DNA of 64,000 nt from Dyadobacter sp. Leaf189 (GCF_001424405.1 NZ_LMPS01000004.1:926537-990536), one strand, 5' to 3'; counted from the first letter of the stretch, positions 8,581 through 17,932 are shown. Notes: generated by a model from the letters alone, not told the origin. Program-made: numbers and translations.

Positions 8581-9913
8581 ATGCGAGCAAAGCCCACAAC
8601 AACATTACCACCACAAAGCTCACCACCCCCTGCAAGCCAGTCAGAATCGTATGCGTGCGATAGGTATCTCTTGCTGAAATGCCGGTAAACTGTGACACGA
8701 CCCAGAACCATGCATCGTTGGTATGTGACACCACCATTGCACCACTGCCTACTGCCATTACTACAAGCGTGATTTGAACGGAAGTAATGAAGCCCAGTGA
8801 AGCAAGTAATGGCGCGAGTATGCTAGTTGTCAACACCATGGAAGAGGTGGTTGAACCCTGCGCCGTTTTGAAGAATGCAGCGATCAGAAATGCAATCAGC
8901 AACAAGTAGCCGCCAGACATTTCGTTCGACAATAACCACTCACTTACCATTTCCTTTAAATGCGTCTCTTTCAGAATGGCGCCGAAAGCGCCGCCTGCGC
9001 CGACCAGCACAAGCGTGGTACCGCAATGCTCAATGCCACTTTTAAAACAGGACATCATCCGTTCAGCGGCATTTTCGGGGAATAAAGAATAACTGAAAAA
9101 GATAGCCAGCAGGAACGAAACAAGCGGACTTCCAAAGAATCCCAGCCACTCCGTCCACTGCTTGGGAAAGTGGAAGATACTGGCGAAAGAAGCAAGTGTG
9201 ATCAGCAGAATAGGAAGCACAATGGGCATAAAAGCTTTCCAGGCTGGCGGAAGCTGTCTTTCCGGGACTAGCACCGGCTCCTCGACAGCCGCTTCGGTCG
9301 TAATCTCTATGTTGCGCGCGAATTTCTGGGCAAACCAGGTGGAAAGAAACAAACTGGGCACGGACACTATCAAGCCGATTAAGATCACCAGACCGACCGA
9401 ATCGGCTATACCCAGGTTACCCGCGGCGGAAAGTGGCCCGGGCGTAGGCGGAACGAGTGTATGCGTTGCAAACAAACCACCAGACAGTGACAATGCGATT
9501 GTACCCAGCGGCCTGCCTGTTCTTTTCGCAACGATCTGATTGAGCTTATGCAAAATGATAAACCCTGAATCACAGAAAACAGGAATACCGACAATCCCGC
9601 CGATAACTGACATTGCAAATGCAGGATGTTTTTCACCAAACAACTTTAATATCACGTCAGCTACCTTGATTGCTGCGCCTGATTTATCCAGGATGGCGCC
9701 GATTACGCAACCGAGAATAACCATCAAACCGATCTTGGACATTAATTCTCCAAATCCCTTTCCGATGGTTTCAGCCAGTTTATCAATAGGAAGCCCTACA
9801 AAAACCCCTACTCCTATCGCCGCCAGCAGCAACCCAACAAGCGGGTGCAGCTTGAACACGGTTGAACTGAGAACAATAAAGACAATGGCGGCAAATACAA
9901 TGAAAATGATCAT
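8579..9913 (-). CDS. GntP-family permease (gluconate:H+ symporter-like)
   Basis: A 444-aa inner-membrane protein with about 12 predicted helices. It contains the GntP-like stretches HTLVPPTPGPLSAAGNLG (residues about 150-167) and KTAQGSTTSSMVLTTSILAP (about 345-365), which mark the gluconate/sugar-acid proton symporter family. It probably takes up a small sugar acid or hydroxy acid; the exact substrate cannot be read from sequence. It begins 10 bases after the stop of the secreted hydrolase gene on the same strand, so the two are almost certainly co-transcribed. Confidence 0.9.
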   Translation of the reverse strand: MIIFIVFAAIVFIVLSSTVFKLHPLVGLLLAAIGVGVFVGLPIDKLAETIGKGFGELMSKIGLMVILGCVIGAILDKSGAAIKVADVILKLFGEKHPAFAMSVIGGIVGIPVFCDSGFIILHKLNQIVAKRTGRPLGTIALSLSGGLFATHTLVPPTPGPLSAAGNLGIADSVGLVILIGLIVSVPSLFLSTWFAQKFARNIEITTEAAVEEPVLVPERQLPPAWKAFMPIVLPILLITLASFASIFHFPKQWTEWLGFFGSPLVSFLLAIFFSYSLFPENAAERMMSCFKSGIEHCGTTLVLVGAGGAFGAILKETHLKEMVSEWLLSNEMSGGYLLLIAFLIAAFFKTAQGSTTSSMVLTTSILAPLLASLGFITSVQITLVVMAVGSGAMVVSHTNDAWFWVVSQFTGISARDTYRTHTILTGLQGVVSFVVVMLLWALLA

Positions 9914-9923
9914 GAATGCTGTG

Positions 9924-11075
9924 TTACAGAAGTTTCATAACCGCATCATCGCCCATTACCGCATTTGCAGGCCGGGGATTGGCCTCGTTAAATACTTCCA
10001 GCTCCTTTTGGCTCAGCACTTTGGCTGGCGTCTCGTCGATATTGCCCTGGGCATCAGTAACTGATTTCAAATCCAGCCGGAGATGCTTTGCCATGAAAGC
10101 ATACATCGCCTTCCTTTTGGAAGGCCCGAAATCATGCTTTTCGTCAGCCAGGTGAACTGCTTCCAGCTGATTTGTTTTCCCGTACAAACTGTAAATGTTT
10201 TTAATAAAAGGATATTCTACCTCTGGCGTATTCTTGGTCCAGTCGCCGCCGTCGGAGATCAGGATCATCGGCCGGGGCGCAGCCAGCGCGGCTATTTCCA
10301 CATTGTTGGTCTGGTAGTCACCTTTTTTATGAATGGGCAAACCACTTTCGCAAACACAGCCTCCGAAGAAGTACGCTGAAACCATCACCACCGGAACGGA
10401 CACCTTTACACGATCGTCCAATGCAGCCAGCAGGAAAGTCTGCGTGCCACCGCCTGACTCACCGGTAACTGCTATTCTATCGGGATCGACACCGGGGATT
10501 GACAGGAGATAATCGAGCGACCGGATGCTGTTAATCGTCTGAAGCTTTAATGCTTTGGGCATTTTATGCTCGCATTGCCTGGCGTCGCCCTGCCCAATCA
10601 TATCCCATACGAAAACAATCGCCCCCATTCGTGCGAGTGTCGCACAACGTTTCTGGGTTTGCTCCCTGAAACGTCCGTGCGGATTTTCACCGTGCCCGTG
10701 CGGCGCCAGGATACCCGCATAAGATTTTTGCTTTTTCAATGGCCGGTAAAGATTTCCAGTTACATAAATGCCCGGCATACTCTCGAATGCGACACTTTCA
10801 ATGGAATATCCGTCCATTTCCTTGCGGCTGTGAACGATCGGTTTTGAAGTTGGTTTGGGAGGCAGAGTTTGCAAATCCATACCCTCGCGAATCTGCTTTC
10901 TGATCTGGGCAGCCCGGGTTTCCCACGCCAGCTTGGAAGTTACTTTGTGTTTTTCAAGAAACTCTCTCCCCTGCTCCTCAGTAAAATAAGCGCCCTGACA
11001 AAGCTCAACAGCTTGCCCGAAACAATGTAACTGAAACAAGAACAGACCAGACAAAACAAGAACAATTGCCTTCAT
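9924..11075 (-). CDS. Secreted alpha/beta hydrolase (acetyl-xylan-esterase/dienelactone-hydrolase-like)
   Basis: A 383-aa exported esterase-like enzyme. The signal peptide (MKAIVLVLSGLFLFQL, cleavage near residue 20) supports the ATG at 11075; the open frame upstream runs through repeat-like intergenic sequence. The nucleophile elbow is GESGGG with Ser207, the oxyanion region is APHGHGE at 124-130, and the catalytic His is in DEKHDFG (His314), with an Asp near 275-278. The fold class is clear, but the ester substrate is not. It lies directly upstream of a GntP permease, suggesting release of a sugar acid or acyl sugar outside the cytoplasm and its uptake by the permease. Confidence 0.85.
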   Translation of the reverse strand: MKAIVLVLSGLFLFQLHCFGQAVELCQGAYFTEEQGREFLEKHKVTSKLAWETRAAQIRKQIREGMDLQTLPPKPTSKPIVHSRKEMDGYSIESVAFESMPGIYVTGNLYRPLKKQKSYAGILAPHGHGENPHGRFREQTQKRCATLARMGAIVFVWDMIGQGDARQCEHKMPKALKLQTINSIRSLDYLLSIPGVDPDRIAVTGESGGGTQTFLLAALDDRVKVSVPVVMVSAYFFGGCVCESGLPIHKKGDYQTNNVEIAALAAPRPMILISDGGDWTKNTPEVEYPFIKNIYSLYGKTNQLEAVHLADEKHDFGPSKRKAMYAFMAKHLRLDLKSVTDAQGNIDETPAKVLSQKELEVFNEANPRPANAVMGDDAVMKLL

Positions 11076-11150
11076 TTGTAAAAAATAATAAGCGTTAAGG
11101 TGTTTTGTGAAAAAGCATCGCCCGGGAAGAACTACTGCTTCGTTAGCTAT

Positions 11151-11286
11151 CAGCTTCCGGCTGTCGGCGGTCAGCTTTTGCCGAGTGCTTCCTGGTAGCA
11201 AGCTACCAACTAGCCCCTTCAATCAAGACTAACTTCTTTGCCGATAAAACAAAAAGCCGAAAGCCGATTGCTACAGCCGACAGCCC
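11151..11286. repeat. Degenerate CAGCTTTCGGCT-type intergenic repeats
   Basis: 11151-11186 (forms such as TATCAGCTTCCGGCTGTCGG) and 11247-11286 (forms such as AAGCCGAAAGCCGATTGC) are inverted, imperfect copies of a short unit also found at 2812-2838. The second block ends directly at the stop of the lipid kinase gene, and the two blocks can pair into a long imperfect hairpin. Confidence 0.5.
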
Positions 11287-11288
11287 CC

Positions 11289-12164
11289 TCACAATATTGC
11301 CACCTTTATATACTTCTCGATAATTTTTGCCTCTGCGCGGTTTACTGTGCCTTTATATTCTCCGTCGATCTGGAAATGGGCTTCTTTGTCGAGGCATTCT
11401 ATAATGGCGTGTTTTACGGATATTACCTTCATGATTTCAGGGTTGAAATCGGTATTGCCTGCCAGTATCTTCGCGGTCTCGATGAAGTCCAGCTTCTTGG
11501 CGATGACGAGCTCGAAAAGTCCGTCGGACATATCGCCCATGGGATTGATCGTAACGCCTGTGCCGTACTTCTGTGCATTCGCGATGATGACAATCAATGC
11601 GTCTGTTTCGATTACTTCGTCGGGAGTGGTAATTTTGGCCAGGAAGTTTTCATGTTCGCTGAGCGTTTTCAGCATTTCACGCGCATAACCCAGCTTGCCG
11701 CGGGTTTCACTGTTCTCATAGTTTTTGACCAATAATGCATTTAAACCCAAATCACTTAAATGCAGGCTGATATCTCCATTGATCGACACTGCATCCATGT
11801 GCATGATATTGCTTCCGAAAGCAACCTCCATGGCCTGGTCGATAGCACCAGATAACCCAAAATCAACCGAAAGCCCATTTGCTGAACCAGCAGGAATAAT
11901 GCCCATAATGATATCAACACCATAAACTGCCTGCGCTACCAGCGAGATAGTTCCGTCGCCGCCGGCAACCAGTACACGCTCCGGTTTGATCTCATGGACC
12001 ATATCCCGGATTTGTTCGAGATCATGCTCTCCTGTAGTTGAATACATGCGCAACTCATACCCCTCTGCCTCTGTTTTTTCAATGGCCTTTTCAAAAATGA
12101 CATCCTTGTTGACGTCGCCGGAGATCGGATTAACAACCAGCAAAACTTTTCGTTCTGAAAACAT
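11289..12164 (-). CDS. Diacylglycerol kinase-like lipid kinase (YegS/BmrU family)
   Basis: A 291-aa cytoplasmic lipid kinase of the DAGK catalytic family. It has the nucleotide-binding VNPISG motif at residues 11-16 and the hallmark GGDGT at 68-72, followed by GIIPAGSANGLSVDFGL and a C-terminal beta domain ending FQIDGEYKG. Such enzymes phosphorylate diacylglycerol or related lipids to phosphatidic acid; some members act on other lipids. It is divergent, with a gap of 46 bases, from a gene for an App1-type phosphatase that may remove the same phosphate. Confidence 0.9.
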   Translation of the reverse strand: MFSERKVLLVVNPISGDVNKDVIFEKAIEKTEAEGYELRMYSTTGEHDLEQIRDMVHEIKPERVLVAGGDGTISLVAQAVYGVDIIMGIIPAGSANGLSVDFGLSGAIDQAMEVAFGSNIMHMDAVSINGDISLHLSDLGLNALLVKNYENSETRGKLGYAREMLKTLSEHENFLAKITTPDEVIETDALIVIIANAQKYGTGVTINPMGDMSDGLFELVIAKKLDFIETAKILAGNTDFNPEIMKVISVKHAIIECLDKEAHFQIDGEYKGTVNRAEAKIIEKYIKVAIL

Positions 12165-12210
12165 AATGGCTAAATTAGGGTCGTAAAGTCTAAGTGGGTT
12201 AAAGATAGTT

Positions 12211-13269
12211 ATGAAACGTTGTGACTTAAAACTGTATCGCGGCTATGCGAATAAAACGGAACTGGTTGTTTTTGGACATGTTGTTAGAAAATATCCTTCC
12301 GGAGATCGTAAATACACGCGCAGCGGTTTCCGTTACGCAAGAACGATCATTGAACTGTTCTCCATTAAAACCATTCCGTTCCTGAAAGTAGTACTCAAAG
12401 TAGGTAACCTGACTGCTGAAACAACCGCCGAGGCAGACGGATATTTCCGGTTTCAGGTACCTTTTACAGAGAGCATGCCGAGCGGCTGGCATACGTTTGA
12501 AGTGAGCGTTGACGAGGAGGTAAATGGAAAAAAGTACCAGGCGACGAGCACAGAGGAGTTTTTCCTGCCTTATAAAACTTCTTACGGGCTGATTTCGGAC
12601 ATAGACGACACATTCCTGATCTCGCACAGCCGTCGCTCTTTCCGCAAGCTTTTCGTGTTGCTGGCGCGGAATGTACAGGCGAGGAAGCCTTTTGATGATG
12701 TGGTAAAACATTACCAGCTCCTCTCATTTGCCAGTCGCACCCATCCCCAGAAAGAGAGTAACATCTTCTTCTATGTTTCCAGCAGCGAATGGAATCTGTA
12801 CGATATGATCGTCAGGTTTGCCGAGCTGAACGGACTGCCGAAGGCGATTTTAAAACTGAAAAAGATAAAATCCGGGCTTGATGATTTTGTAATGACGGGT
12901 GCGGGCTCGCATGTACATAAGCTGAGGAAAATCCATAACATCATCAACTTCTACCCCGAGCTGCAGTTTATTTTACTGGGCGACGATTCGCAGAAAGACC
13001 CTGAGATTTACGAAGAGATCTGCCGGACTTTCCCTACCAATATCCGTGCTGTTTACATCAGGCAAACCAGAAAACGGAGCAGGCCCGACACAACGGTTTT
13101 GATCAAAAGTATCCAGGACCAGGGCATTGACGCCTGCTACTTCGCACATAGCAATAAGGCGATCATTCATTCGCTCGATCAGGGCATTGTTTTCCAGACG
13201 CCAGCCGAGCCGCTTACCGAAATCATTCCCAAAGAAATCATCGAAAATCAGTCCCCAAAAACATCTTAA
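12211..13269 (+). CDS. App1-family (DUF2183) phosphatidate phosphatase-like protein
   Basis: A 352-aa protein with a beta-rich N-terminal region (residues about 10-120) and a HAD-like catalytic domain. The DxDxT signature is DIDDT at 130-134, followed by FYVSSSEWNLYD and LGDDSQKDPEIY, matching the catalytic domain of yeast App1, a Mg-dependent phosphatidate phosphatase. No signal peptide or membrane span is seen, so it likely acts on the inner face of the membrane. It is divergent from a DAGK-type kinase, a pairing that suggests opposed control of phosphatidic acid. The following PLP enzyme gene starts 23 bases downstream. Confidence 0.85.
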   Translation: MKRCDLKLYRGYANKTELVVFGHVVRKYPSGDRKYTRSGFRYARTIIELFSIKTIPFLKVVLKVGNLTAETTAEADGYFRFQVPFTESMPSGWHTFEVSVDEEVNGKKYQATSTEEFFLPYKTSYGLISDIDDTFLISHSRRSFRKLFVLLARNVQARKPFDDVVKHYQLLSFASRTHPQKESNIFFYVSSSEWNLYDMIVRFAELNGLPKAILKLKKIKSGLDDFVMTGAGSHVHKLRKIHNIINFYPELQFILLGDDSQKDPEIYEEICRTFPTNIRAVYIRQTRKRSRPDTTVLIKSIQDQGIDACYFAHSNKAIIHSLDQGIVFQTPAEPLTEIIPKEIIENQSPKTS

Positions 13270-13292
13270 CAGGTTAAGATTAACTTTTATAA

Positions 13293-14453
13293 ATGGAAAT
13301 ATCACACATACTGAATGAACTGGGCGAAGACAGGAGCCTCTATTTCAATGCTGTTGCGCCACCGATTATTCAGTCCAGCAACTTTGCTTTTGATACTTTT
13401 GAAGATCTGAAAAAGGCATTTGACGATGAGGATTCTGCCTTTTTGTATTCACGGGGAAAAAACCCAACCATTGAAATCCTGCGAAAGAAACTGGCCGCGC
13501 TCGACGGAGCGGAGGATGCGCTGGTATTCAACAGCGGCTCTTCGGCTATTTTTGCTGCTGTACTCGCGAATGTAAAAAGTGGCGACCACATTATCTCGGT
13601 TGATAAACCTTACAGCTGGGCCTGGCGGATGTTCGACAACATGCTGCCACGCTTCCAGGTCACTACCACCTACATTGACGGTACCCGGATAGAGAACTTC
13701 GAGCAGGCGATACGACCAGAAACGCGCATTATCTACCTGGAATCCCCCAACTCAAATACCTTCGAAATCCAGGATCTGCGGGCTGTGGCCAGGCTTGCAA
13801 AAGAGCGCGGCATTATCACGATCGTTGATAACAGCTACTCCTCCCCCATTCACCAGCGACCGATCGAATTAGGCATTGACCTTTCCCTGCAGTCAGCGAC
13901 CAAGTACCTCGGCGGGCATAGTGATACCGTAGCTGGCGTTCTGACAGGCGGACGGGCTATGCTTCACAAGATATTCAATGAGCAACTGCTGAATGCAGGC
14001 TCGGGCATATCGCCATTCAATGCGTGGCTGATCCTGCGGGGATTACGTACCTTGCCGATGCGGCTTAAACATATCACGGCGAGCACGGAAAAAGTAATCG
14101 CATTCCTGAAAACACACCCGAAAATTGAAAGGGTTATCTTCCCTTTTGATGTTGATTTCCCACAAGTTGAACTGGCAAAACAGCAAATGTCGGGTGCCTG
14201 CGGTTTGCTGACCATCGTTTTGAAAGCAGACTCGCATGCGTCCATTGAGAGGTTTACCTATTCATTGAAACACTTTCTGGTAGCTGTTTCCTGGGGCGGG
14301 CACGAATCGCTGATCCTGCCGCAGGCTGCGGGAATAGGGCCCGATGCATTTGACGCAGATATTGAAAAGCACAGAATGGCGCGCTTGTACATCGGTTTGG
14401 AAGACGCGGATTACCTGATCAGCGATCTGGACCAGGCGCTCGCTGTACTTTAA
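13293..14453 (+). CDS. PLP-dependent transsulfuration enzyme (cystathionine gamma-synthase/lyase family)
   Basis: A 386-aa fold-type-I PLP enzyme. The Schiff-base lysine is Lys204 in SLQSATKYLGGHSD, YSRGKNPT at 52-59 matches the Cys/Met-metabolism family pattern, and IVDNSYSSP at 177-185 holds the PLP-pairing Asp. Members include cystathionine gamma-synthase, cystathionine beta- and gamma-lyase and methionine gamma-lyase, and sequence alone does not separate them here. No methionine-pathway gene is adjacent. It sits 10 bases before a response regulator gene, so these genes may share a transcript. Confidence 0.88.
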   Translation: MEISHILNELGEDRSLYFNAVAPPIIQSSNFAFDTFEDLKKAFDDEDSAFLYSRGKNPTIEILRKKLAALDGAEDALVFNSGSSAIFAAVLANVKSGDHIISVDKPYSWAWRMFDNMLPRFQVTTTYIDGTRIENFEQAIRPETRIIYLESPNSNTFEIQDLRAVARLAKERGIITIVDNSYSSPIHQRPIELGIDLSLQSATKYLGGHSDTVAGVLTGGRAMLHKIFNEQLLNAGSGISPFNAWLILRGLRTLPMRLKHITASTEKVIAFLKTHPKIERVIFPFDVDFPQVELAKQQMSGACGLLTIVLKADSHASIERFTYSLKHFLVAVSWGGHESLILPQAAGIGPDAFDADIEKHRMARLYIGLEDADYLISDLDQALAVL

Positions 14454-14463
14454 ACTGACAAAT

Positions 14464-15150
14464 ATGAAGAAGATACTGATCGTCGAAGACGACCGCAGAA
14501 TCGCCCAGAATATCTTTCGCGGACTGGTAGCAGAACATTTTGAGGCAGAAATAGCCTATGATGGTATTACCGGAAAGCAGCTGGCGCTGGACAAAAAGTT
14601 TGACCTGGTACTCCTGGACGTGAATTTGCCAGGAATGAAAGGGTACGAAGTCTGTCAGCAAATACGGATTTACAAGCCGGCGCTGCCCATTATCATGCTT
14701 ACCGCGTACGGAGAAATTGAGGACAAGATCGAGGGACTGAACCGTGGCGCTGACGATTACATTGTCAAGCCATTTGATTTCAGAGAGCTTTTGGCCCGCA
14801 TTAATGCCGCATTGCGCGTGTCGGTGCTCAACAATCCCGAAACGACAGATACCATATTACGGATTGCGGATCTAGAAATGAATCTGGGTACCAAGCAGGT
14901 GAAACGCGCAGGTAATGTGATCGATCTGACAGCAAAGGAGTTTGCATTGCTTGAATACTTCCTGCAGCACCGCGGAAGGGTAGTATCCAAAATGGACCTG
15001 GCAGAACACGTCTGGCACCTTAACTTCGATCCGGGAACCAATGTAGTGGAGGTATATATCAATTATTTACGTAAAAAAGTAGATAAGGATTTTGCCGTAA
15101 AACTGATCCATACCCGCCCCGGAATGGGCTATATCATGAAAGAAGAGTAA
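14464..15150 (+). CDS. OmpR/PhoB-family response regulator (paired with downstream kinase)
   Basis: A 228-aa DNA-binding response regulator. The receiver domain has acidic residues ED-D at 8-10, phospho-acceptor Asp52 and Lys102. The winged-helix output domain closes with YINYLRKKVDKDF and HTRPGMGYIMKEE. It lies 7 bases upstream of its sensor kinase gene and about 1.5 kb upstream of the metal-efflux genes, so control of that efflux system by metal stress is a natural inference. It is close in sequence to the regulator at 38789-39466. Confidence 0.95.
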   Translation: MKKILIVEDDRRIAQNIFRGLVAEHFEAEIAYDGITGKQLALDKKFDLVLLDVNLPGMKGYEVCQQIRIYKPALPIIMLTAYGEIEDKIEGLNRGADDYIVKPFDFRELLARINAALRVSVLNNPETTDTILRIADLEMNLGTKQVKRAGNVIDLTAKEFALLEYFLQHRGRVVSKMDLAEHVWHLNFDPGTNVVEVYINYLRKKVDKDFAVKLIHTRPGMGYIMKEE

Positions 15151-15157
15151 AGTTCCT

Positions 15158-16525
15158 ATGAAAATAAAAGACCGGATCGCATTGCAGTTCACGCTACTTG
15201 TAGCGGCGATACTTCTTTTGTTTTCATTTGCGATTTACAGCGTTTCCGAGCATTACAGGCAGGAGGAATTTTATGACCGGCTAAAAAGCAGGGCACAAAC
15301 TACCTGCCGGCTACTGGTAAAGGTAAAAGGCATCGACAAGGATCTGCTCAAAGCAATTGACCAGAATACATTATCGGAAATGCTGGATGAAAAGGTTTTG
15401 ATCTTTGACAAAGAGAATGATATGATCTATTCCAGTGTCGACGACAAGCTCCTGACCTACCGGAAATCACTGCTGGATGAAGTGCGCGAGAAGAAGTATA
15501 TAGAATTCCATCAGGGTGAAAATGAGGTGATCGGGTTATTCTACCAGGATGACAGTGAGCCGCTTGTGGTACTGGCTTCTGCTTACGATACTTTTGGCCA
15601 CAGCAAGCTTGCTAACCTGAAAAATACACTGGGCTGGGGTTTACTCGCGGGCATTGCGGTGACAGTGGGACTGGGCATTTACTTTGCCGGCAATGCGCTC
15701 CGGCCGATCAACCGGATCAACGGGCAGATATCACTTATTACCGCACAGAACCTGTCCCAGCAACTCGACGAGGGAAACAGGAAAGATGAAATCGCCCAGC
15801 TCGCCATTAACTTCAACACCGTTCTCGACCGCCTTAACAAAGCTTTTGAACAACAAAAAAGCTTTGTATCCCACGCTTCGCACGAGTTGCGCACGCCGCT
15901 GGCTGCATTGAAATCGGAGATACAGCTCGGGCAGCGATTTACTACCAGTAATCCCGACCTGGAAGAAGTATTCAACAACTTGTCATCGGACACCGAACGG
16001 CTGATCAGCATAACCAATAACCTGTTGTTTCTTGCAAGATCACTGGAAAACGTGGGCAACCTGAAAATGGCACCTGTGCACATTGAAGATCTTGCATTCC
16101 TGGCAAAAGAAGAATTACTGGCTGCCCACCCGAACTACGAGGTGATCATCGGGTACGAAACGATCCCTGAAAACGAGAACGAAACCGTAATCAAAGGGAA
16201 TGAGGAGTTACTAAAAAGGGTTTTCTCCAATCTGCTGGATAATGCCTGCAAATATTCCTCCAACCATCAGGCGCAGATCATCATTTCATCTAATGCAAAA
16301 TCCTGCATTGTGAAAGTGAAAGACAATGGGATCGGGATCAGCCAGGAGGATATTCCGCACATCTTCAGTCCATTTTTCAGATCATCGAATGCGTCGGGCG
16401 TGCCCGGTTTCGGCATTGGTTTGTCCATTTGCCAGCGGATTGTTGAACTCCATCACGGCAACATTTCAGTGACCAGTGAACTTGGTGCAGGTAGCGAGTT
16501 CCGGGTTCAACTCAGTCATGTATAG
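15158..16525 (+). CDS. Membrane sensor histidine kinase (HAMP-HisKA-HATPase)
   Basis: A 455-aa classical sensor kinase. An N-terminal helix (about residues 9-30), a periplasmic sensor of about 125 residues and a second helix (about 157-178) lead into HAMP, then the H-box FVSHASHELRTPLAAL with His242. The N-box (NLLDNACKYSS), G1 (DNGIGIS) and G2 (GFGIGLSI) complete the ATPase domain. It is the partner of the OmpR-type regulator just upstream and likely senses an envelope or metal signal. Its N-terminal membrane part resembles the kinase at 37422-38792, so the two pairs are paralogs. Confidence 0.94.
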   Translation: MKIKDRIALQFTLLVAAILLLFSFAIYSVSEHYRQEEFYDRLKSRAQTTCRLLVKVKGIDKDLLKAIDQNTLSEMLDEKVLIFDKENDMIYSSVDDKLLTYRKSLLDEVREKKYIEFHQGENEVIGLFYQDDSEPLVVLASAYDTFGHSKLANLKNTLGWGLLAGIAVTVGLGIYFAGNALRPINRINGQISLITAQNLSQQLDEGNRKDEIAQLAINFNTVLDRLNKAFEQQKSFVSHASHELRTPLAALKSEIQLGQRFTTSNPDLEEVFNNLSSDTERLISITNNLLFLARSLENVGNLKMAPVHIEDLAFLAKEELLAAHPNYEVIIGYETIPENENETVIKGNEELLKRVFSNLLDNACKYSSNHQAQIIISSNAKSCIVKVKDNGIGISQEDIPHIFSPFFRSSNASGVPGFGIGLSICQRIVELHHGNISVTSELGAGSEFRVQLSHV

Positions 16526-16530
16526 GCTCG

Positions 16531-16612
16531 GCCTTTTTTTCCCCTGAATCCCCTGAAGGGGACTTTGCGTTGTCCCCTATGACCTCCTCAGAGGGGTCTG
16601 GGGAATTCTAAT
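16531..16612. repeat. C/G-block palindromic intergenic repeat after the kinase gene
   Basis: Blocks TCCCCTGAATCCCCTGA and, inverted, TCAGAGGGGTCTGGGGA pair with a few mismatches around an inner GGGGAC / GTCCCC stem. It resembles a repeat type I remember from other Bacteroidota genomes. It may terminate or attenuate transcription between the two-component genes and the efflux genes. Confidence 0.55.
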
Positions 16613-16684
16613 TTTTTTCTAACGTTATTTTAAGCCTGCTGTAATACTGCCGTCCGAATATCGCATCATTCTAAAACAGAAATT

Positions 16685-17932
16685 ATGCGAACCTATTTCA
16701 TCGGGCTGCTTATCTTAACCGTTAACGGTTTACACGCACAGGATACCCTCAAACTCACTATCAGGCAGGCTGATAGTCTTTTCCTCCAGAACAACCTCGA
16801 ACTGCTTGCGGAGAAATACCAGATCGATATTGCAAAATCGATTGAAATCCAGGACAAGCTCTGGAACAACCCCACATTTGGCGTCGAGATCAATGCTTAC
16901 AGTCCCTCACGCGGCGCATTTGACGTTGGTAAAAATGGTCAGAAAGTTTTCACGATCTCCCAGCTGATCACCCGTGCCGGGAAGCGTAACAAACAAGTCG
17001 CACTCGATGTAGAGAGTACCCGCAAGAGCGAGTACCAGTTTTATGACCTCGTTCGTACGCTCAAATTCGAGCTGCGCCAGAACTTCTTCGAGACCTATTA
17101 TCTGGAACAAACCGTCGCATTGTACGACACCCAGATCAATACGCTGAATACCACTGTCAGCGCTTTTGAAAAGGAATATGCACGAAAGAACATTTCACTG
17201 AAAGAGGTGGTACGCCTGAAAGCGCTGCTCTTTCAGCTTACGAATGACCGGGCAGATATCCTCTTTGAACTTCAGGAAAACCAGCGGGACCTTCGCACGC
17301 TGCTGAACACCGAGCGGCCCGTTAAGTCCGTGGTGGACAGCTCCGATATCCGAAGGTATCAGCTTGACAGGTATACGCCGGCTGCATTGAAAGACAGAGC
17401 ATTACAAAGCCGCGCCGACTTGAAAGTCGCACAATCGCTGACGAAAGAAGCAGAACTTAATTACACGCTGCAAAAAGCACTGGCCGTGCCGGACATTGAG
17501 GTCGGAGCGATTTATGATCAGGCGAGTAATTATGTCAATAATTATTTCGGTGTAAATGCGGCGATTTCCCTGCCCTTTTTCAACCGGAACCAGGGAAATA
17601 TCAGGGCCGCCAAAAGCAACATCAGCTACTACAAAACCGCCGAAAATGCTCGCCAGAACAGTGTAGGTAATGAAGTTGACGCGGCTATCCAGAAGGTTGG
17701 GATTGCCGAAAAAGCTTATCAGAGTGTTGAAAATCAATTTACAGATCAGTTTCAGCTACTTAGCAGCGGCATTTACGACAACTTCCAAAAACGCAACATT
17801 ACCCTCCTCGAATTCATCGATTTTATCGAAACCTACAACGAGAGCATCAAGGAATACAACCGCCTGCAAGCTGATCGCATTAAGGTCTACGAGGAACTGA
17901 ATTACGTAGTTGGCGAAGAGCTATTCAACTGA
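16685..17932 (+). CDS. Outer-membrane efflux protein, TolC/CzcC family
   Basis: A 415-aa exported protein. The signal peptide MRTYFIGLLILTVNGLHAQ has a likely cleavage after LHA. The long amphipathic helices with two internally similar halves (residues about 30-210 and 230-410) match the OEP repeat of TolC-type channels. It would form the outer-membrane exit duct of the tripartite pump encoded with the next two genes. Spacing to the adaptor gene is 45 bases. Metal-type annotation comes from the pump protein, not from this one. Confidence 0.92.
   Translation: MRTYFIGLLILTVNGLHAQDTLKLTIRQADSLFLQNNLELLAEKYQIDIAKSIEIQDKLWNNPTFGVEINAYSPSRGAFDVGKNGQKVFTISQLITRAGKRNKQVALDVESTRKSEYQFYDLVRTLKFELRQNFFETYYLEQTVALYDTQINTLNTTVSAFEKEYARKNISLKEVVRLKALLFQLTNDRADILFELQENQRDLRTLLNTERPVKSVVDSSDIRRYQLDRYTPAALKDRALQSRADLKVAQSLTKEAELNYTLQKALAVPDIEVGAIYDQASNYVNNYFGVNAAISLPFFNRNQGNIRAAKSNISYYKTAENARQNSVGNEVDAAIQKVGIAEKAYQSVENQFTDQFQLLSSGIYDNFQKRNITLLEFIDFIETYNESIKEYNRLQADRIKVYEELNYVVGEELFN

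Noticed and set aside
11076..11222. Upstream extension of the secreted hydrolase by 49 residues
   Set aside because: It reads through repeat-like intergenic DNA and would bury the signal peptide that begins at 11075.
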